DNA of 64,000 nt from Acanthacorydalis orientalis (Eukaryota; Arthropoda; Insecta; Megaloptera; Corydalidae): assembly GCA_034766995.1 (NCBI GenBank), contig CM068315.1, positions 36,127,818 to 36,191,817 on the forward strand, written 5' to 3'. Positions 26,110-39,934 of this stretch are shown piece after piece; within the stretch, counting starts at the first letter, position 1, and every line of letters starts with the position of its first letter. Position numbers and translations under genes: made by a program. The notes beneath the pieces are model-generated. The model searched no databases and was not told the DNA's origin. It was given only the letters and a program-made list of their open reading frames with translations.

Positions 26110-26827
26110 GTATTTCGAATTCATTAACTTTTTTCATATATAGTTTTATGACATGCAAATTGGCAATATATTTTTGAAAGTTGCTATAATATTGAAAAGA
26201 ACACATTTTGGTGATATTCTTATTAATAAGGGTTTCTGATTAGAAATGTTACGAGATTTATATTATATATATATATATATATATATACAGTGAAATCAAA
26301 AAACAATTAAATTTGTAAAAGGGAAGCGTACTGAATTTTCTATTAAATATTCAATGTTAAATACTGTATTTTTAATTAGTATTTTCCAGACATAAATACA
26401 CATTATAAAAACACAATAACATTACATTTATGATTAAGGTTCTCTTTTTATATATTGTTATATTTAATAAATTAACAAATATATTTGTAATAACTTACGG
26501 AATTTATCAAAAGTTTAAATAAAGTTAAAATGAAAAATGTTTGTGTTGGTTAAATTCAGGAAAATTGTTGGTTTGTTTAATACATACGAATAGATTTATT
26601 CGAAAAATATAAATTTGTCACTGAAGTATAGAAACATTAAATTTAAGTTTATTTGGTTCGAACTTGAAACCAATTTAATCTTTTACACGGCACAAGTCCG
26701 TGATCGTACGTATTTCGAACACTAAAAATACTGACTGAAAGATAAGACGGGTTATATTTGTCATGCAAATATCAACCTAAAGTGAGTTCGCGTGCACGAT
26801 TACTTTTTTAATACTCAAACGACTGCC

Positions 26828-26828
<1 letters not shown>

Positions 26829-26873
<45 letters not shown>
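26829..26873. repeat. (TA)n microsatellite, about 45 bp
   Basis: Pure TA. Confidence 0.95.
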
Positions 26874-26879
<6 letters not shown>

Positions 26880-28435
26880 ATTGGTTTATGGGTTACTTAT
26901 CTTTGTATTTATGAAAACAAATTAACTAAATATTTACAAATAACTGACATGCTCTTCGTTCAGAATTATTTTAACGAAATAAAATCATTTTCTTACTATT
27001 CCCATGATTAAATATTTCCTTTCGGTTATTTTATTATAGATAACTCCTTTTCGTGTATCATAATTTATATATATATATATATATAGTTTGAACTTGTAAC
27101 ACATGAGTATTAAAGTAAACATTAAGTAATAATATATCTGTACTATAATAAAAATTACTAACATAATTTCTCATCTTTTAGTGCTTCAAAGTAAGTAATC
27201 TTTTGCGTCTGTTACAATTTAATTAACTTTATTATAAGGTAGTTAAAGCTAAATAACATTTGTAAAATAATCAATTAAATATTCTAAATAATTTGGTTAA
27301 AAATACATCATTAGATTTATATTCAAAACAAAATGATTATTTTATATAATGTATATTTATTATTCAATCAATAAAAGTTTTATTATTATAAGAAATATTA
27401 GAATACCAATTATTATAAATTACAAGAATATAAATTAATTATGAAGTTATTTATTTTAGTATAAATATGTTTACAAATTGCTAGTAGTAACATTTTGTTT
27501 ATACGATATTTTGTATTAAAATCTTTATTAAAGAGCGAATACTTTCGTATAATAAAGTTATCTTAAAGTTAATATTTGTTTATGTCTGTTTATTGTTTAA
27601 TGTTTTTATAGACAGTTTGAAAATATTTATTAAATTTTAAAACTAATAAGTGTTTTTGGAAAAATGTTACTTTTTTAAGAATATGTTAAAAATAACAAAT
27701 AAATGATTTTTAAAGGTTAGAATAAATAACAATCAATGTATTATTAAAAAAGAAATGATTTGTTGTCTAAAAAACGTATTATTATATTGACGAATTACTA
27801 AAGCTTCTTTCGTTAACATTTATTTAAACATGTTGAATTTAAATGTGTATTCCTTAATGTAAATTGGATTGAATATTAATTAATTCATATAAATTATAAT
27901 TATAATTTAGTACGTTATTACACAATCGAAATGAAGTCGATTTAAAACATCTTAAACATTATCACCTTTAAGCACCCCACGAATAACGTATAGCTTTTAT
28001 ATACAATCATGACGACCAAAGAATACCATTAAATTAATAGATGAAAGGGTTTTTGTATCACTTTCATTAAGAGCATCGTGTCTGAACTAACCCTAAAACT
28101 GATTAGAGAGATAAAATGCCGTTACTGCAGCATAGTCTTTCAACAGCGCTGATAAATCCTATCATCGTAACATAAAAGGGTGCCTCTATATTGTACCAGC
28201 TTGGGGGTGGATGTTTTGTGAGAAATGCAATCACCAGTACAGCCTTTAAATGTTCATATTGGTTTGGCAACAACGAAAATATAACACATTTGAGTTTTTT
28301 CACAAATTGTATTTTCAGAAAGACATTATAAAATGATTTTTATCTCATTGTGACACAAGAGTATTTTTTAGTTTCAGTGGGGTTATATTTAAAAAAAAAA
28401 CTATAATTAACTAGAAAAAACAAGTTTTTAATATA

Positions 28436-28436
28436 C

Positions 28437-28485
<49 letters not shown>
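28436..28485. repeat. (TA)n microsatellite, about 50 bp
   Basis: TA with one AAT interruption. Confidence 0.93.
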
Positions 28486-28488
<3 letters not shown>

Positions 28489-29595
28489 TGTTCATTTTTA
28501 TTTAATATTATTATAATGATCTATTAGGTGTGTAATTATTGAGTATTTATTTATGTTATGATTTTAGAAAAGTAAATGTAAATTACTTCGGTCAATTTTT
28601 TAAAAATATTTTTTCTATTCTATTCTAATATATTTCTTATAAATTTTATTAATACTTTTTGGAGATAATTTTACTTTTTTAACATTAAATATTTTAATAT
28701 TCTTTTTATTATTTTCATTCCTTTAAGATTTATTACATATATGTGTTAATTAACGTTTTTAATGAGATTTTTTTATCTTGTATTACGATATACTGATTTG
28801 GAAGTAATGGTATTCGTCATCAAAAATATTTAGTAATAGTTATTATGATTTAAAAACAAAAAATATAGTTATTTAATAAAAGAAATGGAAACAAAATGTT
28901 ATTTAAAATTATTATTGAATTATAATTTTTGTAAATAAAAAAATGACAAGCATGTACATGTACATCCATTAAAAGTTATAGAATTAATTAAATATTTCAT
29001 ACATAAGTGAATTCTACAATATTATAACATGATTATTAAATCTAACTAACACAAATGTTGACACATATACGAGTGTCTAATATTTTTATTTTTAACCCAC
29101 AATAATTTTTACTATTAATTACATACATTTGTAATAAATGATTAACTTTTAATAATTTGACGATACAGTAAAAAATGTTATAATATAATGAATGAAATAC
29201 TGTACTGAATGTATGGTAAAAATATGTTAAAATAAATAGAATGAGTACGAAAATTTTCTTAAATATAGCATATTTCTAAGAATTGAATTTAAACTTTCAA
29301 TTTAAGAAAAAAAAAACATATTTAATTTTTTTTTCTTCATATTTTCGTTTGTTATTTAAATGTAAAAAAGTTGTTTGTAGCATTTTATTTGTTAATCATA
29401 ATATTTTCTTTAGAAATTTAATACCTATGTTTATTTAAAATTAATGTATATTTTCCTTTTAAACAATAGTAGTTATTGGAATACAAATGATACCTGTTGT
29501 TACACGGAAATACTGTAATTTCAGACAAAATTTACATGAGACAAATACTTGGAAGATTATGCATTTTTTTCGTTACACGAATATTTGCCACATAG

Positions 29596-29603
29596 TATAT
29601 AAG
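29596..29603 (+). promoter_or_regulatory. TATA box of a candidate plus-strand promoter
   Basis: TATATAAG, followed about 25-35 bp later by an ATCATCC initiator-like site, then a GC-richer leader and an ATG at 29698. TATA-like strings are common in this window, so it is the arrangement, not the motif, that supports the call. Confidence 0.3.
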
Positions 29604-29697
29604 CATTTTGGTGCATACATTTGTACATCATCCAGACATCTGACAAGCACTCACGATCAGCGTCGACATACTAGAGCAGAAGCAACCAACATCAATC

Positions 29698-29791
29698 ATG
29701 AAACATCAATCAATACATTCAATTCCTCTTCACTCCACTCCCTGTTCACTCTTGGATGCATTCAAAGCATTACAGACACTCGTTGATAAAG
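29698..29791 (+). CDS. Candidate first coding exon of an unrecognised gene
   Basis: ATG at 29698 opens a frame reading MKHQSIHSIPLHSTPCSLL then DAFKALQTLVDK, ending at a strong donor AAAG|GTAAGG (exit phase 1). The leader 29630-29697 is C/A-rich, unlike the surrounding DNA, and lies below a TATA box. No signal peptide and no family recognised. The same stretch is also open in another frame (29487-29786), so the reading frame is uncertain. Confidence 0.28.
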
Positions 29792-31089
29792 GTAAGGTAG
29801 CTTTTAGTTTGAATGTCAATATTTGTGAATAGTGAGACGACTATTGACAATACCTCTTTTACAATAGAATTTAAATTGCATCTATAAATGCATTTTCTTT
29901 ACATTAAAATAAATTATTGTTTTTTAAACTTTTTTACGTTAAACTACAATTCTTTGCAATAACGTTAGTATGAATTTGTAAAAGATGTACTAATAATGCA
30001 TTTGATTCTTTAAAGGTTTTAAAATATGGTCACTATTTTAAATGAAGATGTTGGTTGGTATACTTGTTTGTTTTATATATTTAGTTTAATTAAAAAAATA
30101 AAATAAAAATCTAATGATAATTAACAAGTATATCCTCAAAACATAATGTAAAAAAAGTAAAAAAAATATCATATTCATTCATTTTTAATTTTAATAAATA
30201 ATATTATATTTTATTCTTAACTTTACATCCAAGTAGTAATGATTATATGATATTTCACACAATTTCACAACTTTCTATAGTCAAATTGGTATCTTTCATA
30301 CAAACTTTTTGGATACAATTACAAGCTATTTGAATAAATTATAACAATTATCCTAGAATATTAATTCGAACAGAATTTGGATGAGTTATATACTTATAAT
30401 TTTTATGCTGTTTACATATGACATATTATGGATTTAAGAAGTTAATAAGCGAATGTTTCTTTTTACAACAGTAGTAAATCTAAAATATTGATATTGTTTT
30501 TAAGATAAATAAAATACTCATTCTTTTTAAAATTGTTGTTTTTATATTTTATTAGGAAATAAACGAAAGTCTTCTTATTAGTGATATTAATACGTATTTG
30601 AAATTTATCAATAAGTAATATTTACACATTTAAAAATTAAAAAAATACGAAATATTCATTATAAAAATATAGACCTTTTTTATATTGTATTTCATTCTGT
30701 GTTGATCGTTTTATATAAATAGTTCTAATTAATTAGAAACGAAAAGTAAGAAGTAAATTAAAACATAGTATCTATCAGAAAATATGTAAAAATAAATAAA
30801 ATAAACAAAACAAGTAACTATATATAATTATTTTTTGGACAAAACACACATTTGATTTTAATAGGAAATATGACAGCTCTATTGAAATTGAGTTAGACAG
30901 AAAGTTTTGGATACAAGATAACGTAGGGAATCTCGTAGGGTGACACCCAAAGAAAGGGAAATTGAATTTTGACATATCGCAACAAATTCATGATACAAGG
31001 GAATTTATATCGCTACATTTTACTGAAGTTTGCATAACCGATTTGTTATGTTTCATATAAATAAACCTGTTTTATACAATGTTTGTACC

Positions 31090-31203
<114 letters not shown>

Positions 31204-32320
31204 GCTGAAATTATTGACGGAAAATTAAATCTATACAAAATTCTACAAAGATCATAATGAACAGGTGAGATAAAAAATTTCAAAAAATGAATTGAATGTA
31301 TATGGAAAACATAACTACTGCAACGTAGACACTAGAAGAATTTAAAGAGGGTTTTGTTCAAAAATATAAAATTATATGATGATAATGATGATAATGATGC
31401 ACTCTTCGTGTAATTATTAATTTTTCAATTAGAGTTCTAAAATTTCAATAAAAGTATATATTCCTAACGAATGTTGTAATTATTAAATATGTAATTAAAA
31501 CGAGAAAGAAGAAATACTCCTATAAATACTAAAATATATACACACAAACACATGTGTATATATATATATATAATTATATATTGGTATCATTGAAATTATA
31601 ATCCGGATATTATTCATTTCTATTAAAGACAACTACAATGGAAAAAAATAAAATCAATATGTTAGTCAACGGTAAAACAAATATTATATTCATATAATGA
31701 TGAAGATGAAATTAAAACGAGCAGTTGCGAAAGGAAATGTGATGTTTACATTATTATTCTAAACGTCGTAGGTATATTATTCACGCTGTACTGAAATTCA
31801 ATGAAATTATATATAAATTATTGGAAACATAAGCAAAACCAGGACGTGACCATTGTAAATCAGTGCAAAAGCGGATATGATTGAATGAATGGAGAGTATG
31901 GTCATATGTATAGAGGGATGTTTGGCGGAAGACCCTTCACATTCGAGCCGCTTTCTGATGTCTAGACTACAGTGTGGTCGAACCCGCTGTGAAAATAGAA
32001 ACAACCCTCTACTTTTCATTAAAACAGCTACCCTAAATGATTGAATGTCCATTTTTTTATTATAAATCTACCATGTATTTCCCCTTCGTCGACTCTTTTT
32101 TTAATGTAACTTTTCTACTATTTGTTCATACCAATGAGTCTATTCATATTTTTTTTTTATTTCGAATAAATGAAATATTGCGTGTGTGTGTGTTAAAGAA
32201 CAACTTTTATATTTATAAATGTTTTTAATGTTATAACGATAACAATAATTACTAAATAATTATTTTTCTATTTTTGTTACTGTTTACAAAAACTGAAATC
32301 AAACAATACCTAACTAAATA

Positions 32321-32904
32321 TTTGGTTGATAGGAAAATAATTGCGGGTTTTCTTTTCTGAATTTTAATCTTAATTTTTTTCAGTGTCATTTCATCATGTT
32401 CATATTAACATCAATTTAAAGTACATTTTTCGGTCTGTACTTTGGTAATATCGACTTTGATTTTATTATTAATTTTGCTTCAAATTGGGATCTTGAATTA
32501 AAGATGGAAAAGAATCAAATAATAGCAAAATTTTTGTATAAGTTCGTATAATATTTGTATAAATTTAAAACGGCTGATAATACAACGGAAACTGCTCTTA
32601 AACTAAACGATACCTTTGGTATGGATTCTGTTAAGGAAAATACGGTGGAATGGTGGTTCCAACAAATTCGTGATGGGGACGAGGGCCTTGAAAATGAAGA
32701 ACATCACAGGCGTCCTTCTTCAGTTCATAACGACCAACTAAAGGCGTTAGTTGAATCAGAACTAGCCACAATAATTCGAAAGCTTGCACAAAATTGGGCG
32801 TTAGTCATCCAACATTTCTGAACAACTTAAAATAGCTATGAAAATAAAAAAAATGTATATGAATTTGAAGGTAATAAACTGCAATTACTTTATTAACATC
32901 TTAA
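32321..32904 (+). mobile_element. Non-autonomous mariner derivative, family A copy 2
   Basis: A 584-bp element with TA on both sides (32319-32320 and 32905-32906). Left repeat TTTGGTTGATAGGAAAATAA; right repeat mutated. The transposase start ATG is at 32504 (MEKNQIIAKFLYKF) and is followed by an early stop. The frame resumes at 32555-32821 with VEWWFQQIRDGDEGLENEE and RRPSSVHNDQLKALVESEL. The coding part ends at the same A-rich junction and TATATGAATTTGAAGG tail as the other family A copies. Confidence 0.82.
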
Positions 32905-34019
32905 TATACACATTAAAATCCAAATGAAGTATTCATAATTTAATATAAGAAGATAACACCATTCTTAGATATTTACCTTATAATTTATATTTTAGTTCAT
33001 GTATAAATATTTCTTCTACTTATATTTTTCATTAGATCTTAAAAAACATTTTTAGTATTTTAAGTATCAGAGAAAAGAAAATAAAAAATATGAGAACTGT
33101 TTCAAAATATATTTTTTTATATTTCATTTATATTTATTTGCTTATTTTTGACAAACAAATTGTTCCTCCAAAATAATGAAAATTAAAAAAAATGAATAAC
33201 TGAAGAATATTGAAAAAAACGTAGAGAACAGTAATAAAATAGAAAACATAGATGGAAAAGAGAATTAAAAAATTATCTCATAACTGTAATTATTAAAGTA
33301 TATTTTGATTTCATTTACATATTAATCGAATATTTATAGATGAAATATTTGATTATATTATATTTTAAATGTGAATGCGGTATTGTGGATAGGTTTATTT
33401 TCATACATGTTGCATCAAAATGTGTCATATATTAAAATATTCCTCTAATTAGAAATACTTTTGCTATTTGGAAATATTAGTGTACATTATGATCACACAT
33501 TATTATTTTTAGAAACTATTGTATAGAAATGCTAGTTATTTTTTTGAAGAATTTTTTACTTTTACGCTAAAAATGTGCTTTGAAATAAAAAGAAGTTTTA
33601 AAAGAGAAACAAATTTGTTTCTAAGAAAGATATTAATTTTCACTGGAAAAAATGAGCAGATTAATATTATTGTATTTGTATTATAACTAACTATTGAGTA
33701 GATAAAGGATGGAAAGAGTTTCAATGATGACAGTTATATAATATATTTTTTTGAAAAAATAAATTATATACTTACAGATTTAAAGAGGGATATTTATTTT
33801 GGTATATTATTGAAACACTAATATTAAAAAAAATATATACGTATGTATATTTCTATTATTCAATTAATGAATGCTACAGTTGAATGAATGTATTATAAAC
33901 ATAGTTTTATAACTTTCATGCGACGTTTAGATTTCAATTATGTTTATACAGAATGTACATATTTAGTATATATTTCCCCTATTGGCATACATATATATGT
34001 GTCGCTTGTATAATTCAGT

Positions 34020-34320
34020 GTCTACTAAAAACAGAACCTTGGTTGATTTTCCGCCGGTTTGTTTAAGCATCTAACCAGAACTGTCACGCTTGGCTGATGC
34101 TCGCTCGATGCAAGAGTCGAGAGTGTAATTATTTCACCATTGAACCTCGCCAACTAACCAGCTAGTCAGCAGTCTCGCGCCACTCTTGCTGCTCGATGAA
34201 CAAAATTTCACGCGCGTTTAACTTTTACTGCACATATCGTTGCATGCGTGTATGTACACGAGTGCCTCTTCATTCCAAAAAGTAATTTATTTTGTGGAAA
34301 TTTCATACACCTCACGTTTG
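34020..34320. other. GC-richer island
   Basis: About 300 bp with CpGs and no long open frame. Repeated CTCG/CTAACCAG motifs. No gene recognised; possible conserved non-coding or promoter-like DNA. Confidence 0.25.
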
Positions 34321-34399
34321 AATTCTCTACCTTTACTGTTGTTTAATTTTATATTTTTATACATCCATTTATATGCTGATGATATATACATATAGACGC

Positions 34400-34400
34400 G

Positions 34401-34464
<64 letters not shown>
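34400..34464. repeat. (TA)n microsatellite, about 65 bp
   Basis: One CA interruption. Confidence 0.93.
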
Positions 34465-34465
<1 letters not shown>

Positions 34466-36162
34466 CAAAAGAAGAAGAAATATTTTAAAAAAATATGTGA
34501 TTATCGGATGTCTAAAATATAAAAAAGCACATTTCTTAATAATAAATGTATTTCTTAAATGTATTTCTAAAAGATTAAACACCGAATTCTGTTTAAAAAT
34601 ATGTTTTCAGCAATATTTTTGTTTTGTAAAGATAAGAAAATGAATGAGGATTTTTATTCATTAAAATAGATTTATTAGTTTGCCACATCAAATGATTGTG
34701 GATTTTTTTTAAAAACGATCAATGAAAAATATTTCTTAAGATTAAAAATTCTTGCTAATAGTGGTTGTTTTTTTGAAAAAAAATCTGGCGAGATTATTAA
34801 GTCAATTTTCAATTTTGGAACGATAAATAATGAATAAAGTATGAGTGATCCTAAATTATTAGATCGCAAGAAAAAAAACCTGAAGAAGAAGTTTATAAAA
34901 AGCAATACATAAATAAAATTTAGTTTATATTATTAATTACACTGAAGACATGGTTTAAAATTCTAGAATAATTTTTGAATACAAAGCATAGGCTTGTTTA
35001 TATGCAAAGAATAGTATAATGATATATTTTGGCTGATAAAATATATTTTACAATGATATATTTAATTAAAAAAGTAATGAAAATATAAATAAAACCTGCT
35101 GAAAGAGATAAACACATAAGATTTTTTTAAATAATGAAAGCTTAAATTAGAAATATAAGAAAATTAATATCACACAAAAAATGAAAAATACTTTTTGAGA
35201 GAGGTCGACTCTTATTTTATAAATAAATAATATTTAATAACGTAGAGTGTATTTTAATAAATTAGTGTTGGTAGTGTTATAATAATAAAATTAATTATTA
35301 ATAAAATATTCATGCAATTTATAAACCAAAAACAGATTAGTTATTATCTTTAGTATGAGGTTATTTAATTTTAAAGTTGTTATTGTTTTGTAATTAAGTT
35401 GCTTTCGTTTATAGGTCAGTATTGCCGGTTGTAGTTTAGTATGATTTGTTTTGTTCGTTTGATTAAATGTCACTGAACGTACTCACTTGTGAAAATTATT
35501 GGTTCATAAGGTTAATTTCAATTGGGCATGATCACTTTTGGGTTGATGTTGCGTTCATGAGAAGTTAATTGTTACTGGTTGAATTCGCTCGTTTATGATT
35601 ACGATTATTTCCATTTAATTATGATTGGCTGGAAACATTTTTCATAAGTCCAATTCTGTGTAACACTTGATTAAATTCATTAGTACATAAATACAGTTTT
35701 TCACATTTACTCTTTGTTTTTTTACAATACATTAATTAATGATTATGAGTTTTATATTTTGGAATTAGCAATTTTATTATAATAATTAAATATGCATTTC
35801 ATTTTTATTTGCTGTTTTATTTTTGTTTTCGATTTAAATCACATGCCTTTTTTTAAAAAAAATACTGTCTTTTTGATTAAATTTTTATAATGTAGAGTAA
35901 ACATGTTTATAGATAAGTTTATAGACAAATACGTTAAAATTTGAAGTTAAAAACGAATTTAAGAAAAAAATCAAATTTATTATATAAAGATTATCAAAAA
36001 TCGAATACAAAAGCATTATATTTATTCAAATATATTCAGAGGGCAATATGAAATTTTCTGATCTAATACATAGATTTCGCTGATTTGTTTAAATTTTTTC
36101 CTATATTGTATTTCAAAATCTGTCATGAATATATGTGAAATATCAAATCGATTTGTTAAATC

Positions 36163-36687
36163 TTAGGTTGATAGAAAAATAATTGCTTTTTATAATCTTT
36201 AAATTCATATACATTTTTTTTTTTTAATTTAAGTGACTTTAGTGATCCAGAACTATTGGATAACTAACGCTTAACGTTTGTTCAAGCTCTCGAATGATTG
36301 TGCATGATTTTAATTTAACTAACGGCTTTAGTTGATCGTTACATACTGAAAAAGGACGCACATGACCTTCTTCCTCTTGAAGACTCGTCCCCAGCACGAA
36401 ATTGTCGGAACCATCATTCATAAGTACATTCTTTAACAGTTCCCACATCAAAAGCATCTTTTTATGAGCAGTTTCTGTTTCTTTATCACCCGTTTTGAAC
36501 TCATATAAACATTTTGTTCTTATTTACTTCTTTTCCATTTGTAATTCAATAGCCCAATTTGAAGTAAAATTAATAATACAACCAAAGTCGATATTAACAT
36601 GATCACGATGAAATGACACTTTTATTGAAAAAAATTAAGATTAAAATTCAGAAAACAAAAACCTCAATTATTTTCCTACCAATCTAA
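36163..36687 (-). mobile_element. Non-autonomous mariner derivative, family A copy 3
   Basis: A 525-bp element in reverse orientation; its 5' end is at 36687, next to TA at 36688-36689. Left-end sequence TTAGGTTGATAGAAAAATAA; the opposite end, reverse-complemented, TTAGATTGGTAGGAAAATAA. The start codon lies at about 36536-36538 (minus). The frame is broken, with recognisable remnants such as SLQEEEGHVRP and VCNDQLKPLVK (36239-36457). The same deletion junction precedes the 3' repeat. The TA duplication at the left side (36161-36162) is mutated to TC. Directly abuts a different mariner remnant (36728-37357). Confidence 0.82.
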
Positions 36688-36727
36688 TAAATAGTTTGTT
36701 ATAAACAGATGTTTTAATTTTATTAAA

Positions 36728-37357
36728 ATGGATATAGCAGAACATTGTGCAGTGATGTTTTTGTTAGAGGTTTTGTAAGAGGTTTAATACAAAGGAAACT
36801 TTTTAACAAGATGAAAAATATGATGGTTTAGAGTGCAATTTCATTTATAATTATAAAAAAAATAGATTACAGAATTTAAACGTGTTCATATAAGCTTGAA
36901 AGTTGGTCGTCATACTGAACGGCTGAAATGTGTAAGAGAGGGTTATCGATTGAGAGTGTCTGAAATTGAAAAGGCTGTAGACATCTATGTAAATAGGAAT
37001 TTCATACTAAAGCTGAAGAAGTAGATTAGAAAAATCTATCGGCTAGACAGGTCCTGCTTTGCTGACAATTAAGCAAACACGTAATTGAGTATATTATATA
37101 TTTGAATTGAAGTCGAACTGAAGTAAGATTTGCTACCCTATTTATTGTGTTCACATGATTTATTTCTATTGACTTTTTTTCCCAAACCTCAAAAAATCCA
37201 CTGTGACGAACGATTTTCTTCAAATGATGAGTTAAAAGCGTCCGTAAACGGCTCTTACGAAGACCTTGAGACATTGAATTTCCGAGCTGAGATAAAGGTA
37301 CTGGAGCATCGCTGGATAAGGCATGTTGAACTTCAGGAAGGTTATATTGAAAATTAA
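36728..37357 (+). pseudogene. Mariner transposase remnant (mellifera-like), internally deleted
   Basis: Starts at ATG 36728 (MDIAEHCAVMFLL, the mariner N-terminus). Continues near 36885-37020 with EFKRVHISLKVGRHTERLK and GYRLRVSEIEKAVDIYVNR, the second helix-turn-helix region. It then jumps to the C-terminus at about 37150-37357: SHDLFLLTFFPKPQ, RFSSNDELKASVN and VLEHRWIRHVELQEGYIEN. The middle, including the first two catalytic Asp residues, is missing; about 630 bp remain of an expected 1 kb. Terminal repeats were not identified. It lies 40 bp from family A copy 3. Confidence 0.7.
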
Positions 37358-37873
37358 AATAATTCTACCAGGATAAATACAGTCCTTCATTATTAGGTAG
37401 CGAATTTTACGAATTTCCATCGCATTGCGTTCGAAAAATATATAATAATTTAATAGCTAGTTTAATAGTAAAATAATTTGAAAATATTCCATAAAACCAT
37501 TCCATCACTTTAGTTTCCATTATTATTTTATGTTAATCTTTTATATTTGGTATCTAATTATATCTAATTATAATATATGTAACTTCATTGCAAAAGTATT
37601 TTTTTATTTCTGTAAAAAATATATATTGTAAAAATTATACGAATTTTCTAAATATTTTATTTTTATAAATACTTTATCGAAAGCTAAGAGAGAATGAACA
37701 TTTTAACAACGTTCTAAAATTAACATTTGTCTATAATAAGTATTCGTTTGTAGTTCGACTACTAAAAGGAATTTTTAGAATAGCAGAAATAATGTTCAAA
37801 ATGAAATAATGTATTAACGGGTTGTAAAATAATAAGAAACTGACTTTTGTTAGAATAAATATCAAATTGTTAC

Positions 37874-37877
<4 letters not shown>

Positions 37878-37945
<68 letters not shown>

Positions 37946-37972
37946 ATATACAATATATATATATATATATGT

Positions 37973-38016
<44 letters not shown>

Positions 38017-38034
38017 ATATATATATATATATAT
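37878..38034. repeat. Compound (TA)n microsatellite, about 157 bp
   Basis: Near-pure TA with short interruptions (TTA, CAA, GTATAC, GTGTGT). Among the longest tracts in the window. Confidence 0.95.
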
Positions 38035-38389
38035 GAATAAAAAGTGTTAATAATTACGTATTTTTTGCTTTGTGCAGTGTTTTTATTTTTTAATGAATTT
38101 ATTTCTGCTATAATTCTATAAAGATAGAATAAAAACCCATTATATTAATCATAAGTTTGTTTGATAATAGAGAATGTGATAAGGATATGAATAAAAAAAA
38201 CACACAAAATTAAAATATCTATGACCAGTGTGTATAATACTAAAAGCGTTGTTTTCTTGAATCGAATTAACAATAAGATCCAGGGATTTATATTTTATAA
38301 ATATTCATATAAAGTTCTTGAAAGAGTGAAAACTGTCATGTAAATGCCACGGAAAGAAAAAAAAGATATTATACACATTCCGAAACAGA

Positions 38390-38880
38390 CTTTTCATTTC
38401 AACACAACGAATTCCGGCGTGTATCGGGACACGCGCACGTCTACAAAATAGAATGGCATCGCGACCAGCGGCAGCAACGCTCGAGAGTCGGGAAGGCAGT
38501 GTCAACGTTGCGCGACAAGTTGAAATCTCTGGGAACGTGGAAGTGACAACTTATATACCACTAATGTCAACTGGTTGTGGGTTGATGCGGTACGGCGCGG
38601 GATGACTGTGCAGTGAAGCGTCACGCCGTTTGGCGTCACGAAGAAACAACGTACGTTACGTCGTGCTACAAGATGTGTGATCGAGATCGGGTTGTTTGAG
38701 GAGACGCCTCATTGATGTACACAAAACGTGTTTAAATCAATTGCCACGGCGGAACGTGACATTGATGACTGAAATGTTTTGATGATGAAGTACTTTCGAT
38801 CAATGCGAGTGAGCGTTTTGTGTGCGAACAAAATGTGAACATTTGTGTGTACACGAACATTTAATGTTCAATGTATTACG
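38390..38880. other. GC-richer, CpG-containing island
   Basis: The longest clear departure from A/T-rich background in the middle of the window, with many CpGs (for example GGTACGGCGCGGGATG, about 38590). The minus-strand frame 38305-38505 is unrecognised. It could be a promoter or enhancer; nothing more can be supported. Confidence 0.3.
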
Positions 38881-38911
38881 GCTTCCAATTTTACATTAAC
38901 TACACATGAAA

Positions 38912-38918
38912 ACATATA

Positions 38919-38990
<72 letters not shown>
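38912..38990. repeat. (TA)n microsatellite, about 79 bp
   Basis: Interrupted by a single CA. Confidence 0.93.
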
Positions 38991-38996
<6 letters not shown>

Positions 38997-39592
38997 CCTT
39001 CATTTCTAAAAAAATCTTTGATTATATTTGGATATAAAAACATATCTATGAAGAAGAAACATTCATTGTATCAATGATTATTTGCCGAAGAGATAATTAT
39101 ATAAACTTAATATTCTTAAAAATTAAGAGAATTTTTGTAATTACAGATGCTACTACCTTTATATTTCATTCGAGCACAATTTATTTGAAACATCAATTAT
39201 AATTATTTCTATTTATACACTTATTACCCCTTAATCTAACACTTTATCTCTCTCTTTCTCTCTCTCTATATATATATAATATAATGAGAGAGAAGGTTTG
39301 TATAAGTTTATTTTCAAATTAATATATCATATCTGAGTAGAAGTGTTTTTACCAATCAGTTATTTCAATTAATATTGATAGTGTTATTATCAATACAAAT
39401 AATTCGTTAAAATACGACTTATTTTGTACGACAATATTTTGTGTGGTGTTAATGCTCATCAAATTATTTATTCACTTACCAGATCTATAAAATTAATAAT
39501 AAAATAAATTTTATTTATTGATGCGTACCTGAAACAATAGAAAACAAATATAAATAATAAGATATTGGTAAATTTATTTTTAAATATAATTT

Positions 39593-39610
39593 GTATATAT
39601 ATATATATAT

Positions 39611-39656
<46 letters not shown>
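39593..39656. repeat. (TA)n microsatellite, about 64 bp
   Basis: Interrupted by CATACA. Confidence 0.93.
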
Positions 39657-39658
<2 letters not shown>

Positions 39659-39852
39659 ACTGATTCAACTTAGGCAAAAGTATAAAAAAACAAAAAAATT
39701 AAAAAATATATATATTATCCCCATTAGTACCTTAGTTCTGTATTTTAGTATTGCATTGAACTAAAAATTAAATAAAAAATAACACGATTTTCATTAATCT
39801 CTACTCCTCCTTTTAATACTTCCACGTGGAAGCTTAAATTGAATCGCTCTGT

Positions 39853-39855
39853 GTA

Positions 39856-39931
<76 letters not shown>
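39853..39931. repeat. (TA)n microsatellite, about 79 bp
   Basis: TA with TTTA and GTA interruptions. Confidence 0.93.

Positions 39932-39934
<3 letters not shown>

Noticed and set aside
31377..31396. GATGATAAT short tandem repeat
   Set aside because: A brief imperfect trinucleotide-type run with no further structure.
39468..39540. Exon-like segment on the minus strand with acceptor TTGTTTCAG and donor GGTAAGTG
   Set aside because: The reading frame needed to join Sema2a exon 16067-16154 contains stop codons, and the sequence is pure A/T-rich background; probably chance splice motifs.
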